From positions 1 to 58,892 of the forward strand of contig JAXGTD010000009.1 of NCBI GenBank assembly GCA_040775095.1: 58,892 nt of DNA, written 5' to 3'. Shown one piece after another: positions 25,901 to 34,363 of the stretch (positions within the stretch are counted from its first letter, which is position 1; the number at the start of each line of letters is the position of its first letter). Source of the stretch: JAXGTD01 sp040775095. Lineage in GTDB: Bacteria > Pseudomonadota > Gammaproteobacteria > Chromatiales > Chromatiaceae. The translations under genes were made by a program, and so were the position numbers. The notes under the pieces were generated by a model. It was not told the origin of the DNA, searched no databases, and saw only the letters and a program-made list of their open reading frames with translations.

Positions 25901-26374
25901 GCAGGCGTGTCCAGGCCCTGGCCGCGCCGTGCGGGGGGAGACACCCCGCGCCCCGGTGGGCCCCTCGGACTGGTCAAGTTCTGGCCGATGCGTTGAAACG
26001 CGTTTTTCGCTCAGTCGCTTGGGACGAACGTCAACAGGCTTATGCACAGGCAGTGCACATTGGTTGGGGATAACGGCTCAAGCGGCACGTCGCGCGGCCC
26101 GCGCCCGTGGCACGGGACCATCGCGGCCCGCGCGCATGGGTGCTGCGCGGTTGTTGACGCGGGGCTCCCGCGCGCAGCCCCTGTCGATGATGTTTCTGGC
26201 GAGTTGGTGGCGCGATCGGAGAAAATGCACTGGGGCGGGGCATTTCAGCGCGCGGCTGGCCACCCAAGACAAAGGGGGCCTTTCCGGGCGAGCTCGCCGC
26301 ATACCCGGGCCGGGCGCGCTCTGGCGTTCTGCTCCGCTGGCCAAGACCGGCCGGTGGCGGGTCGCAATCGGGTT
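25901..26374. other. Convergent intergenic region with DnaA-box-like sites
   Basis: 474 bases without a convincing gene. TTATGCACA at 26040-26048 matches the DnaA box consensus TTATNCACA. TGGGGATAA at 26065-26073 reads TTATCCCCA on the other strand, one base from a perfect box. The pair is inverted and 16 bases apart. TGCAC-AGGCA-GTGCA also forms a small inverted repeat overlapping the first site. No AT-rich unwinding region is present, so it is not an origin. Confidence 0.35.
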
Positions 26375-26902
26375 TCAGCGCTTGGCCACTTTGCGGCGGC
26401 GGAAGACGGTGCCCCCGCAATCGGCGCAGGCAGGGATACGGCCGGTGCGGGTGAAGCGGGTCTCGGCGCCGCACTTGTCGCAGATCAGCGTGCCGGGGCC
26501 GGTGATCTCGCCGGCCTGGTACAGGCTGGCGCGGCGTGCCTGCTCGGTCCATTGGCGCAGCTGCAGACTGGTCTGGTCGGCGACGCTCGTGAAGGCATCG
26601 AGCATGCGCTGCTCGATCAGCTCCAGGTCGAAGCGCCACCAGTCGCGCAGATCCTCGCCGGTCTCGACGAGGTATTGCGCGGCGTCCTGGATGTCGCGCT
26701 CGACATAATCGGCGATGCGGTTGGCCTCCTCGCGGGTCAGCTCGCCGAGCGCGACCATGTTGTCCCGGGCCTTCTCCAGCGTGTCTCGCAGCCTTGGTGT
26801 CGCCTCTTTCGCCTGCTCGATGCCCTCCTGGGTTTGCTTGAGCAGCCGCTCGTAGGCGTCCACCATCGGGTCCAGGGGGTCTTTCTTGTCGGATTCAGAC
26901 AT
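26375..26902 (-). CDS. Zinc-ribbon protein of the YbeL type (DUF1451)
   Basis: 175 residues from the ATG at 26902, with GGAGA about 6 bases upstream; the longer frame is not credible. The N-terminal two thirds are helical (DPMVDAYERLLKQTQEGIEQ and on), and the C-terminus carries a zinc ribbon with CDKCGAETRF and CADCGGTVFRRR. This is the YbeL/DUF1451 arrangement. In E. coli ybeL lies near leuS, and here the gene is divergent from leuS, which supports the assignment. Function unknown. Confidence 0.85.
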   Translation of the reverse strand: MSESDKKDPLDPMVDAYERLLKQTQEGIEQAKEATPRLRDTLEKARDNMVALGELTREEANRIADYVERDIQDAAQYLVETGEDLRDWWRFDLELIEQRMLDAFTSVADQTSLQLRQWTEQARRASLYQAGEITGPGTLICDKCGAETRFTRTGRIPACADCGGTVFRRRKVAKR

Positions 26903-27354
26903 GGTTGTCTCCGGTGATGGTGATCTCGCTCGACCTGAGCCCGGCGCCGTTTGCACCGCGACCCAGGCTGGCCGGTACACGCGCGTGTCATCTCCAAGTC
27001 TGCGCCAACCGCGGCAAAAGGCAACCCGCCGGATGGCACGGTGCCGGGCGCCGCGATGGGCTTCTGTGCCAGCCGCGGGCCGCGACATCGATCCTGACAC
27101 CTGGGGGCCCGGTGAGCGCCACTGCCTGTGCTGTCGCCGTCCGGGGCGGTGCGGTATGCTTTTGCGGCCAGCTTGGGGAAACGCCGATCGTTGCGCGTTC
27201 TCCGTACAGGCCACGGAAGGCTCCGCATCTTCAGGCACGCAAGTGGCTGATGATGTTGCGAATCGGGAACCGCGTTTTCGGTTCGCGAGCTGGCCCGATG
27301 CCCGGGAGGCGTTCGATCGGCGTCTCCTAAGTCCGAACCCAGAGATCACATTCC
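26903..27354. promoter_or_regulatory. Divergent leader region of leuS and the ybeL-like gene
   Basis: 452 bases. The leuS leader includes a small hairpin GAACCG-CGTTTT-CGGTTC at 27267-27284, about 70 bases before the start; it is not followed by a T-run. No leader peptide rich in Leu codons was recognised, so attenuation is not supported. TATGCT near 27154 is a possible -10. Confidence 0.3.
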
Positions 27355-29937
27355 ATGCAGAGCGAGTACGATCCGCGCGCCATCGAGGCCGCGGCCCAGC
27401 GCTATTGGCAAGACAACGAGACGTTCAAGGCTGTAGAGGATCCCTCACGCCCGAAGTTCTACTGCCTGTCCATGTTTCCGTATCCGTCCGGACGGCTGCA
27501 CATGGGGCACGTGCGCAACTACACCATTGGCGACGTGATCGCGCGTTACCAGCGCATGCTGGGCAAGAACGTGCTCCAGCCCATGGGCTGGGACGCCTTC
27601 GGGCTGCCGGCGGAGAATGCGGCGATCAAGCACGGGATCCCGCCATCGCAGTGGACCCGCTCGAACATCGCGTACATGAAGGAACAGCTCCGGGGCCTGG
27701 GATTCGGTTACGACTGGGATCGCGAGCTGGCGACCTGCGACCCGGACTATTATCGCTGGGAGCAGTGGCTGTTCACGCGCCTGATGGACAAGGGCCTGGC
27801 CTATCGCGCCAAGGCGATGGTCAATTGGGACCCCATCGATCAGACCGTGTTGGCCAACGAGCAGGTGATCGACGGCCGGGGCTGGCGCTCCGGGGCCCCG
27901 GGGGAGAAGCGCGAGATCGAGCAATGGTCGGTGCGCATCACCGACTATGCCCAGGAGTTGCTCGACGGCCTGGACGACCTGGAGGGTTGGCCCGAGCAGG
28001 TTCGCACCATGCAGCGCAACTGGATCGGGCGCTCGGAAGGGGTATACATGGAGTTTGGCATCCAGGACGCCGACGAGCGGCTTGGCATCTACACGACCCG
28101 CCCGGACACGGTCATGGGCGTCACCTATGTCGCGGTGGCCGCCGAGCATCCGCTGGCACGCCGGGCGGCGCAGGCGCACCCCGACCTCGCCGCCTTCATC
28201 GAGGAGTGCCGCCAGGGAGGCATCTCGGAGGCGGAGATCGAGACCATGGAGAAGAAGGGGCATCCGATCGGCCTGCAGGCCATCCACCCGATCACCGGTG
28301 AGCCGGTGCCGATCTATGCCGCCAACTTCGTGCTCATGGGCTACGGGACCGGGGCGGTCATGGCCGTACCCGCCCACGATCAGCGCGATTGGGAGTTCGC
28401 CCGGCGCTACGGGATCCCGATGCGCCAGGTCATCCATCCGGCCGATGGCAGCACCTGCGGCATCGAGACCTGCGCCTACGTCGAGAAGGGCCTGCTGCGC
28501 GATTCAGGGCCCTTCGACGGTCTGACCTCCGCCGAGGCCTTCGACGCCATTTCCGACTGGCTCAGTGAGCGCGGTCGCGGCGGCAAGCGGGTCAACTTTC
28601 GGCTGCGCGACTGGGGTATCTCGCGCCAGCGCTATTGGGGTTGCCCGCTGCCCGTCGTACATACTGCCGACGGCGGGATCCGCGCCGAGACGGACCTGCC
28701 GGTACGCCTGCCCGAGGACGTCGTCGTCGACGGTTCGGGCTCGCCGCTGAAGCGGATGCCCGCCTTCTCGGAGCTGCCCAATGGTGAGACCCGCGAGACC
28801 GACACCTTCGATACCTTCTTCGAGTCGAGCTGGTACTACGCGCGTTTCTGCTCGCCGGGATGTGACACGGCCATGCTCGACGAGCGCGCGCGCTACTGGC
28901 TTCCGGTGGATCAATACGTCGGCGGGATCGAGCACGCGGTGCTGCACCTGCTCTACGCGCGCTTCTTCCACAAGCTGATGCGCGACGAGGGCCTGGTGGA
29001 TGTCGATGAGCCGTTTGCCAACCTGCTGACCCAGGGGATGGTCGTCGCCGAGACCTGGTATCGCGAGGATGCGGATGGGCGCAAGCACTGGTTCAACCCT
29101 TCAGAGATCCAGGTCAGCCGCGACGACAAGGGCAAGCTGCTTGGCGCGGTGCTGAAGGCCGACGGCGAGCCGGTGGCCTTTGGCGGCATCGAGAAGATGT
29201 CGAAGTCCAAGAACAACGGCGTCGATCCGGAGACCCTGACCGAGCGCTATGGCGCCGACACGGTGCGGCTCTACACCATGTTCACCTCGCCGCCGGACCA
29301 GTCGCTGGAATGGAATGACGAGGGCGTAGAGGGGGCGTCGCGTTTCCTGCGGCGCTTGTGGACCCTGGCGACGGGCCATGCCGATGCCATCGCGGCGGCG
29401 GGGGAGCCGCGTGGCGACGCGGCCGATCCGTCGCTGGCCCTGGGTGAGGCGGCCCGGGACGCTCGTCGTGAGATCCATGCGGCGTTGAACAAGTCCCTGT
29501 ATGACTACGAGCGCCACCAGTTCAACACCGTCGTCTCCGGCTGCATGACCATCGTCAATACGCTCTATCGGCTCGGGGAGACGCCGGCGGAGCAGCGGGT
29601 GCGGCGCGAGGGCCTGCGTATCGTGCTGCGTCTGCTGGCGCCGATTGCACCGCACGTGACACATCACCTGTGGCGCGCGCTGGGTTTCGGCGCGAATATC
29701 CTGGAGGCCGAGTGGCCGACCGTGGATGAGAGCGCGCTGGTGCGCGAGAGCATCGAATACGTGGTCCAGGTCAATGGCAAGGTCCGCGGCAAGGTGCAGA
29801 TCCCGTCGGGGGCCGACAGGGCGGCGGTCGAGGCCGCGGCGCTGGAGAACGACAACGTGCGTCGATTCCTGGCTGGCGCGACCGTGCGCAAGGTCGTCGT
29901 GGTGCCCAACAAGCTCGTCAACGTGGTGGCGAAATGA
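27355..29937 (+). CDS. leuS: Leucyl-tRNA synthetase
   Basis: 860 residues, full length class Ia synthetase. The HIGH motif is HMGH (49-52) in FPYPSGRLHMGHVRNYTIGD and the KMSKS loop is at about 614-618 (EKMSKSKNNGVD). The CP1 editing domain contains IYTTRPDTVMGVTYVAVAAE and the conserved Asp region AVPAHDQRDWEFA. It charges tRNA-Leu and edits mischarged Ile/Met analogues. The stop overlaps the lptE ATG by 4 bases, starting the conserved leuS-lptE-holA run. Confidence 0.98.
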   Translation: MQSEYDPRAIEAAAQRYWQDNETFKAVEDPSRPKFYCLSMFPYPSGRLHMGHVRNYTIGDVIARYQRMLGKNVLQPMGWDAFGLPAENAAIKHGIPPSQWTRSNIAYMKEQLRGLGFGYDWDRELATCDPDYYRWEQWLFTRLMDKGLAYRAKAMVNWDPIDQTVLANEQVIDGRGWRSGAPGEKREIEQWSVRITDYAQELLDGLDDLEGWPEQVRTMQRNWIGRSEGVYMEFGIQDADERLGIYTTRPDTVMGVTYVAVAAEHPLARRAAQAHPDLAAFIEECRQGGISEAEIETMEKKGHPIGLQAIHPITGEPVPIYAANFVLMGYGTGAVMAVPAHDQRDWEFARRYGIPMRQVIHPADGSTCGIETCAYVEKGLLRDSGPFDGLTSAEAFDAISDWLSERGRGGKRVNFRLRDWGISRQRYWGCPLPVVHTADGGIRAETDLPVRLPEDVVVDGSGSPLKRMPAFSELPNGETRETDTFDTFFESSWYYARFCSPGCDTAMLDERARYWLPVDQYVGGIEHAVLHLLYARFFHKLMRDEGLVDVDEPFANLLTQGMVVAETWYREDADGRKHWFNPSEIQVSRDDKGKLLGAVLKADGEPVAFGGIEKMSKSKNNGVDPETLTERYGADTVRLYTMFTSPPDQSLEWNDEGVEGASRFLRRLWTLATGHADAIAAAGEPRGDAADPSLALGEAARDARREIHAALNKSLYDYERHQFNTVVSGCMTIVNTLYRLGETPAEQRVRREGLRIVLRLLAPIAPHVTHHLWRALGFGANILEAEWPTVDESALVRESIEYVVQVNGKVRGKVQIPSGADRAAVEAAALENDNVRRFLAGATVRKVVVVPNKLVNVVAK

Positions 29938-30464
29938 TCCGGCAAGGGCACCAGGTCGGCATCGTTGCGCATACGCGACTGCCCCGGTTGGTCGCAACGT
30001 TGTGGCTGTCGCTGCTCGCTGGCTGTGGCTTCCATCTGCGTGGTGCGGTGGAGATCCCGCCCGAGTACACCCCGATCTACATCCAGTCTGGCGGCCTGAT
30101 TGGCGATGCGATCGAGGCGCGGCTGAAGGGGAGTGGCTTGAAGGTGGCGTCAGGACCCGCCGGTGCCGGTCTGGTGCTACACATCCTGTCGCAGTCGCGC
30201 GGGTCGCGGGTCGTGGCCGTCGACCGCAATGGCAAGGCCCTGGCCTATATGCTGACGTACCGCGTGGCGTTCGATGCCACGGCCGGCGATGGCCGCACGC
30301 TGGTTGGCAAGCAGTCGATCAGCCTCGACCGAACCTACGACGACAATCCGGATGCGGCGGTGCTCGGAACCCAGCTGGAGTCCGACATCATCTATCAGGA
30401 CCTGCTCGACGACGCGGCCGATCAGCTCCTGCTGCGGCTGCGCGCGGCGCTCGCCGCCGGCTGA
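29934..30464 (+). CDS. lptE: LPS-assembly lipoprotein LptE
   Basis: 176 residues. An N-terminal lipoprotein signal has lipobox LLAGC followed by GFHLRG, the typical LptE start. The mature part is the alpha/beta domain that plugs the LptD barrel in the outer membrane (IPPEYTPIYIQSGGLIGDAI; LGTQLESDIIYQDLLDDAAD). Position directly after leuS and before holA matches E. coli. Works with LptD, encoded at 41183-43891. Confidence 0.93.
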   Translation: MIRQGHQVGIVAHTRLPRLVATLWLSLLAGCGFHLRGAVEIPPEYTPIYIQSGGLIGDAIEARLKGSGLKVASGPAGAGLVLHILSQSRGSRVVAVDRNGKALAYMLTYRVAFDATAGDGRTLVGKQSISLDRTYDDNPDAAVLGTQLESDIIYQDLLDDAADQLLLRLRAALAAG

Positions 30465-30466
30465 GC

Positions 30467-31525
30467 ATGCGTATCGGCGCGCACCAGCTCCAGGGGCATT
30501 TGGAACGCGCTCTCGCGCCGGTGTACCTGTTGTGCGGTGAGGAGCCATTGCAGCTTGACGAGGCGGCCCACGCGATTCGCGAGCAGGCCGCGCGCCGCGG
30601 CTACAGCGAACGCCAGTGCCTGGAGCAGACGCGCGACTTTGACTGGGGACGGCTGGCCGCCGAGGCTGGGGCCTTGTCGCTGTTTGCGGATCGACGCCTG
30701 ATCGAGCTGCGCGTGACCACCGACAAGATCGGGCGCGAGGGCGCCGATGCCGTGCGCGCCTATTGCAGTCGCGTCAGTGACGACGTGCTGCTGCTGATCA
30801 TCGCGCCGGCATTGGACTGGAAGGACCTGAAGGCCAAATGGGTGGAGGCGCTGGATCGGGTCGGGGTCGTGGTCCAGGTGCGCCCGATCCAGGGTGCGCA
30901 GCTGATCCCCTGGCTCGAGCAGCGACTGCGCTCCGCGGGCTTTGTTCCAACGCGCGAGGCCGCCGCGTTGCTGGCCCAGCGCGTGGAGGGCAACCTCCCC
31001 GCGGCGGCCCAGGAGATCGCCAAGTTGGCATTGTTGCGCGAGCCCGGAGCGCTGGATGCCCAGGGACTGCTCTCGGTGGTGGCCGACAGCGCCCGTTTTG
31101 ACCTGTTCGACCTCAGCGACGCGGCCCTCGCCGGAGACCGCGCCCGGGTCGATCGGGTGTTGCGCGGTCTCGCCGCCGAGGGCACCGCCGAGCCGCTGGT
31201 GCTCTGGGTGCTGGCGCGTGAGGTACGCAAGCTGGCGGCGTTGGCGTTTGCCCAGTCGCGACGACGGGATCTCGGTCCGGTGTTCGCCGCGCACCAGGTC
31301 TGGGAGTCCCGGCGCGGTGCGGTCCTGGCAGCGCTGAAACGCTTCACGCTGCCGCGGCTCTGGGGGTTGCTGGAGATCTGCGCCGAGGCCGACCAGGCCA
31401 TCAAGGGCCGTGGCGCACGCGACCCCTGGCCCTTGCTGCAACAGATTGCCGAGGGCCTGGCATCACCCCCTGCTCTCGTCGCGCCGCTCGCCCCGGGTGT
31501 GCGTTCAGGCTCCAGGGTGCCCTAA
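30467..31525 (+). CDS. holA: DNA polymerase III delta subunit
   Basis: 352 residues from the ATG at 30467, two bases after the lptE stop; the longer open frame upstream is a shadow of leuS and lptE. The N-terminal part has APVYLLCGEEPLQLDEAAHA, the classic HolA start, then an inactive AAA+-like domain and the helical collar domain that opens the beta clamp. Part of the clamp-loader complex. Confidence 0.95.
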   Translation: MRIGAHQLQGHLERALAPVYLLCGEEPLQLDEAAHAIREQAARRGYSERQCLEQTRDFDWGRLAAEAGALSLFADRRLIELRVTTDKIGREGADAVRAYCSRVSDDVLLLIIAPALDWKDLKAKWVEALDRVGVVVQVRPIQGAQLIPWLEQRLRSAGFVPTREAAALLAQRVEGNLPAAAQEIAKLALLREPGALDAQGLLSVVADSARFDLFDLSDAALAGDRARVDRVLRGLAAEGTAEPLVLWVLAREVRKLAALAFAQSRRRDLGPVFAAHQVWESRRGAVLAALKRFTLPRLWGLLEICAEADQAIKGRGARDPWPLLQQIAEGLASPPALVAPLAPGVRSGSRVP

Positions 31526-31580
31526 TCGGAGCGGACTTGGTAGACTCCCGCGCAAAGGGTTCGAAGTAACAGGTGTTGTG

Positions 31581-32855
31581 ATGTCCGAGAGCGCGATCGG
31601 CGATATCGATGGCTACATGAGCGGGGTTGGCGCGCGTGCACGGGTTGCCTCCCGGGTGCTGGCGCGTGCCGGGACCGCCGCGAAGAACGAGGCCCTGGCG
31701 GCGGTTGCGGCCGATCTGGACCGCGAGCGGGCGGCGCTGATGGACGCCAACGGTGCCGACCTCCAGGCGGGTGCGGCAAAGGGCCTCGATGCCGCGCTGC
31801 TCGATCGCCTCGAGCTGACCGCCGGTCGCATCGACGCGATGATCGAGGGGCTGGCCCAGGTCGCCGCGCTGCCGGACCCGATCGGCGCGATCACGGATCT
31901 GAGCTACCGCCCGTCGGGGATCCAGGTCGGACACATGCGTGTGCCGCTTGGTGTGGTCGGCATCATCTACGAGTCGCGCCCGAACGTGACGGCGGACGCG
32001 GCGGCGCTGTGTCTGAAGTCCGGCAATGCGACGGTGCTGCGCGGCGGGTCCGAGGCGTTTCGCTCCAATCAGGCGATCGCGGCCTGTATCCATCGCGGGC
32101 TGGAGGCGGCGGGTCTGCCACGCGACGCCGTCCAGGTGGTGGCGACAACGGACCGCGCGGCGGTGGGTGCGATGATCGCCAGCCCCGAGTACATCGACGT
32201 GATCATACCGCGGGGGGGCAAGGGCCTGATCGAGCGCATCAGTCGCGATGCACGGGTGCCCGTGATCAAACACCTCGATGGCATCTGCCACGTCTACATC
32301 GACGATCGCGCGGACCTCGATAAGGCGCTTGCCATCGCGCTCAATGCCAAGACCCAGCGCTACGGCACCTGCAACACGATGGAGACCCTGCTGGTCGCGG
32401 CGGGGGTTGCCGCCCAGATCCTGCCCCGGATCGGCACGGCAATGGTCGAGAAGGGTGTCGAGCTGCGCGGCTGTGCGCGCACCCGCGAGATCCTGCAGGG
32501 GGCTCAGCCCGCGGCCGATGCCGACTGGGACACCGAGTACCTGGCGCCGATTCTGGCCGTCCGCGTCGTGACCGACATGGATGCCGCCATCGACCACATC
32601 GAGCGCCACGGCTCGCACCACACCGACGCCATCGTCACCGAAGACTACAGCCGCGCGCGCCGCTTCCTGCGCGAGGTCGACTCCAGCTCCGTCATGGTCA
32701 ATGCCTCCACGCGCTTCGCCGACGGGTTCGAGTATGGGCTCGGGGCCGAGATCGGTATCAGCACTGACATGTTCCATGCCCGCGGTCCGGTGGGCCTGGA
32801 GGGCCTGACCTCGGTCAAGTTCGTCGTGCTTGGCGACGGCCAGGTCCGGACCTGA
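31581..32855 (+). CDS. proA: Gamma-glutamyl phosphate reductase
   Basis: 424 residues from the ATG at 31581. Motifs: VPLGVVGIIYESRPNVTADA, LCLKSGNATVLRGGSEAF, the NADPH-binding region, and the catalytic Cys in QRYGTCNTMETLLV. Reduces gamma-glutamyl phosphate to the semialdehyde, second step of proline synthesis. It lies between holA (55 bases away) and nadD, an addition to the usual E. coli order; proB is not in the window. Confidence 0.97.
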   Translation: MSESAIGDIDGYMSGVGARARVASRVLARAGTAAKNEALAAVAADLDRERAALMDANGADLQAGAAKGLDAALLDRLELTAGRIDAMIEGLAQVAALPDPIGAITDLSYRPSGIQVGHMRVPLGVVGIIYESRPNVTADAAALCLKSGNATVLRGGSEAFRSNQAIAACIHRGLEAAGLPRDAVQVVATTDRAAVGAMIASPEYIDVIIPRGGKGLIERISRDARVPVIKHLDGICHVYIDDRADLDKALAIALNAKTQRYGTCNTMETLLVAAGVAAQILPRIGTAMVEKGVELRGCARTREILQGAQPAADADWDTEYLAPILAVRVVTDMDAAIDHIERHGSHHTDAIVTEDYSRARRFLREVDSSSVMVNASTRFADGFEYGLGAEIGISTDMFHARGPVGLEGLTSVKFVVLGDGQVRT

Positions 32856-33175
32856 TCTCTCGCGCCCCGTCTGCCCCATGGCGCCGTCTCGATCACCGTG
32901 GCCGCATTTTCTGCTACAGTCTGAATGTCAATGGCAGTTAGACTTGGAAACGGCAGTTGAACGCGATGCGCGCGACGCCAGCTACTGTTCTTGATTGCGC
33001 TTACATGGTTGCCGCCGGCGCATCGCATGGGCGAGGGGCACCACGACCCCCATGGCATGCACCCCGCGGACCGTGCCTCGCCTTGGCGCGGTTTACGGAC
33101 TCTGGGCAGGCAGGATCCGGTGCAACGGGGCACTAGGCGCACGCCCCCGCTGGGCCAGGTCGCCGCGAGCTCGGC
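32856..33175 (+). other. Gap between proA and nadD with a possible leader frame
   Basis: 320 bases. One frame (TTG 32991 to TGA 33179, 62 codons) encodes a hydrophobic start (LIALTWLPPAHRM) then a His-rich stretch (GEGHHDPHGMHP), and its stop overlaps the nadD ATG as ATGA. There is no ATG start or good ribosome site, so coding status is doubtful. The AT-richer stretch at 32895-32990 may hold a nadD promoter. Confidence 0.3.
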
Positions 33176-33889
33176 ATGATCGGCGTCTTCGGTGGTACGT
33201 TTGATCCCATCCACTTCGGCCATCTGCGCACGGCACTCGATGTGTACGAGGCGCTGGGACTGCGCGAATTGCGTTTTGTGCCGCTCAACGTCGCCGTGCA
33301 CCGCGCGCAACCCGTAGCGAGTCCCGAGCAGCGGTTGGAGATGGTTCGGGTAGCGGTTGCCCAACAGCCGGGCTTTGTCGTGGATGAGCGCGAGCTGCGT
33401 CGCCAGGGCCGTTCGTATACCGTGGACACCTTGCGTGGCCTGCGTCGCGAATTGGGCGATACCCAGCCCCTGTGTCTGCTGATCGGGGCCGATGCCTTCA
33501 ACGGCTTCCCCGACTGGCATCGGCCCGGGGAGATCCTGGGACTGGCGCATCTGGTGGTGATGCAGCGCCCCGGCACCGCGGCGCGGTATGCCGACGAGGC
33601 GCGTGTGGAGCTCCAGCGGCGTCGCGCGATGCGCGTTTCGCAGTTGCGCTCGGCGCCCGCGGGGCGCATCTGGCTGCAGGGCGTGACCCAGCTGGCGATC
33701 TCCTCGACCGAGATCCGCCGTATGCTCGCGGCCGGGCGCAGTCCGCGTTTCCTGCTCCCCGATGCGGTGCTGGACCTCGTGGGGCGCGCCGTCTGCTATC
33801 GGCGGCAGACAGGGCGGCCGGTCGCCGCGCCTACCCAGCCGGTTGGGTCTGAGATCAGCCGTCGGCCGACGGATCTGACACCAGAATGA
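33176..33889 (+). CDS. nadD: Nicotinate-nucleotide adenylyltransferase
   Basis: 237 residues. The nucleotide site is GVFGGTFDPIHFGHLRTA (residues 3-20) and the second signature is ISSTEIRR in the C-terminal half. Makes deamido-NAD from nicotinate mononucleotide and ATP. The last about 25 residues are a Pro/Arg-rich extension beyond the usual end, containing the perfect DNA palindrome CCGTCGGCCGACGG near 33860. Followed by rsfS, as in most gammaproteobacteria. Confidence 0.95.
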   Translation: MIGVFGGTFDPIHFGHLRTALDVYEALGLRELRFVPLNVAVHRAQPVASPEQRLEMVRVAVAQQPGFVVDERELRRQGRSYTVDTLRGLRRELGDTQPLCLLIGADAFNGFPDWHRPGEILGLAHLVVMQRPGTAARYADEARVELQRRRAMRVSQLRSAPAGRIWLQGVTQLAISSTEIRRMLAAGRSPRFLLPDAVLDLVGRAVCYRRQTGRPVAAPTQPVGSEISRRPTDLTPE

Positions 33890-33912
33890 TCTATTGATCG
33901 AGTACCCGCTCG

Positions 33913-33948
33913 TTAAGGAGGCCTCTGATTCGACCAGGGGTTCCTTAA
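33913..33948 (+). promoter_or_regulatory. Long stem-loop in the rsfS leader
   Basis: TTAAGGAGGCCTCTG and CAGGGGTTCCTTAA form a stem of 13 pairs with one small internal bulge and an ATTCGAC loop. It sits 23 bases before the rsfS ATG and just after the nadD stop. It has no T-run, so it is more likely an RNA processing or translation-control structure than a terminator. It contains an AAGGAGG that would be hidden in the stem. Confidence 0.6.
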
Positions 33949-33971
33949 ATGACACAACGTCAGGAGAACCT

Positions 33972-34343
33972 ATGCAGTTGGAGCAATTGAGAGACCTGGT
34001 CGTCGACACCCTGAACGACATGAAGGCGCACGACCTGTCCGTGATTGACGTGCGCGGCAAGACCGCCGTCACCGAGTTCATGATCGTTGCCTCTGGAACC
34101 TCGGACCGGCACGTCAAGGCCATCGCCGAGACGATCGCATATCGTGCCAAGGAGGCGGGGGACGCCCCACTGGGTACCGAGGGTGTCGCCGACGGGGAAT
34201 GGGCGCTGGTGGACCTCAATGGCGTGGTCGTGCATGTGATGTTGCCGAAGGTGCGCGACTTCTACAACCTCGAGCGCCTCTGGTCCGCGCCATCCCTGGT
34301 CGGCGACACCACCGCGCCGCAGGTGGCCGCCGGTTCGGCCTGA
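33972..34343 (+). CDS. rsfS: Ribosomal silencing factor RsfS
   Basis: 123 residues from the ATG at 33972, preceded by AGGAG at 8 bases; an open frame upstream runs through the stem-loop and is not coding. Core motifs: LSVIDVRGKTAVTEFMIVAS, SDRHVKAIAETI and the conserved WALVDLNGVVVHVMLPKVRD, FYNLERLW. RsfS binds ribosomal protein uL14 and blocks subunit joining when nutrients are low. The usual downstream gene rlmH is absent; a WYL regulator follows instead. Confidence 0.96.
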   Translation: MQLEQLRDLVVDTLNDMKAHDLSVIDVRGKTAVTEFMIVASGTSDRHVKAIAETIAYRAKEAGDAPLGTEGVADGEWALVDLNGVVVHVMLPKVRDFYNLERLWSAPSLVGDTTAPQVAAGSA

Positions 34344-34363
34344 ATGCGGACCTGGCGCGCCGT

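Noticed and set aside
25901..26374. Replication origin around the DnaA-like boxes
   Set aside because: Only two boxes, no AT-rich unwinding element and no origin-linked genes such as dnaA, dnaN or gidA in the window.
26903..27349. Long N-terminal extension of the zinc-ribbon gene
   Set aside because: Composition is Arg/Pro-rich and there is a good ribosome site at the ATG at 26902 where family similarity begins.
27100..27354. leuS leader as an amino-acid attenuator or T-box
   Set aside because: No Leu-rich leader peptide, no terminator hairpin with a T-run, and T-boxes are not expected in gammaproteobacteria.
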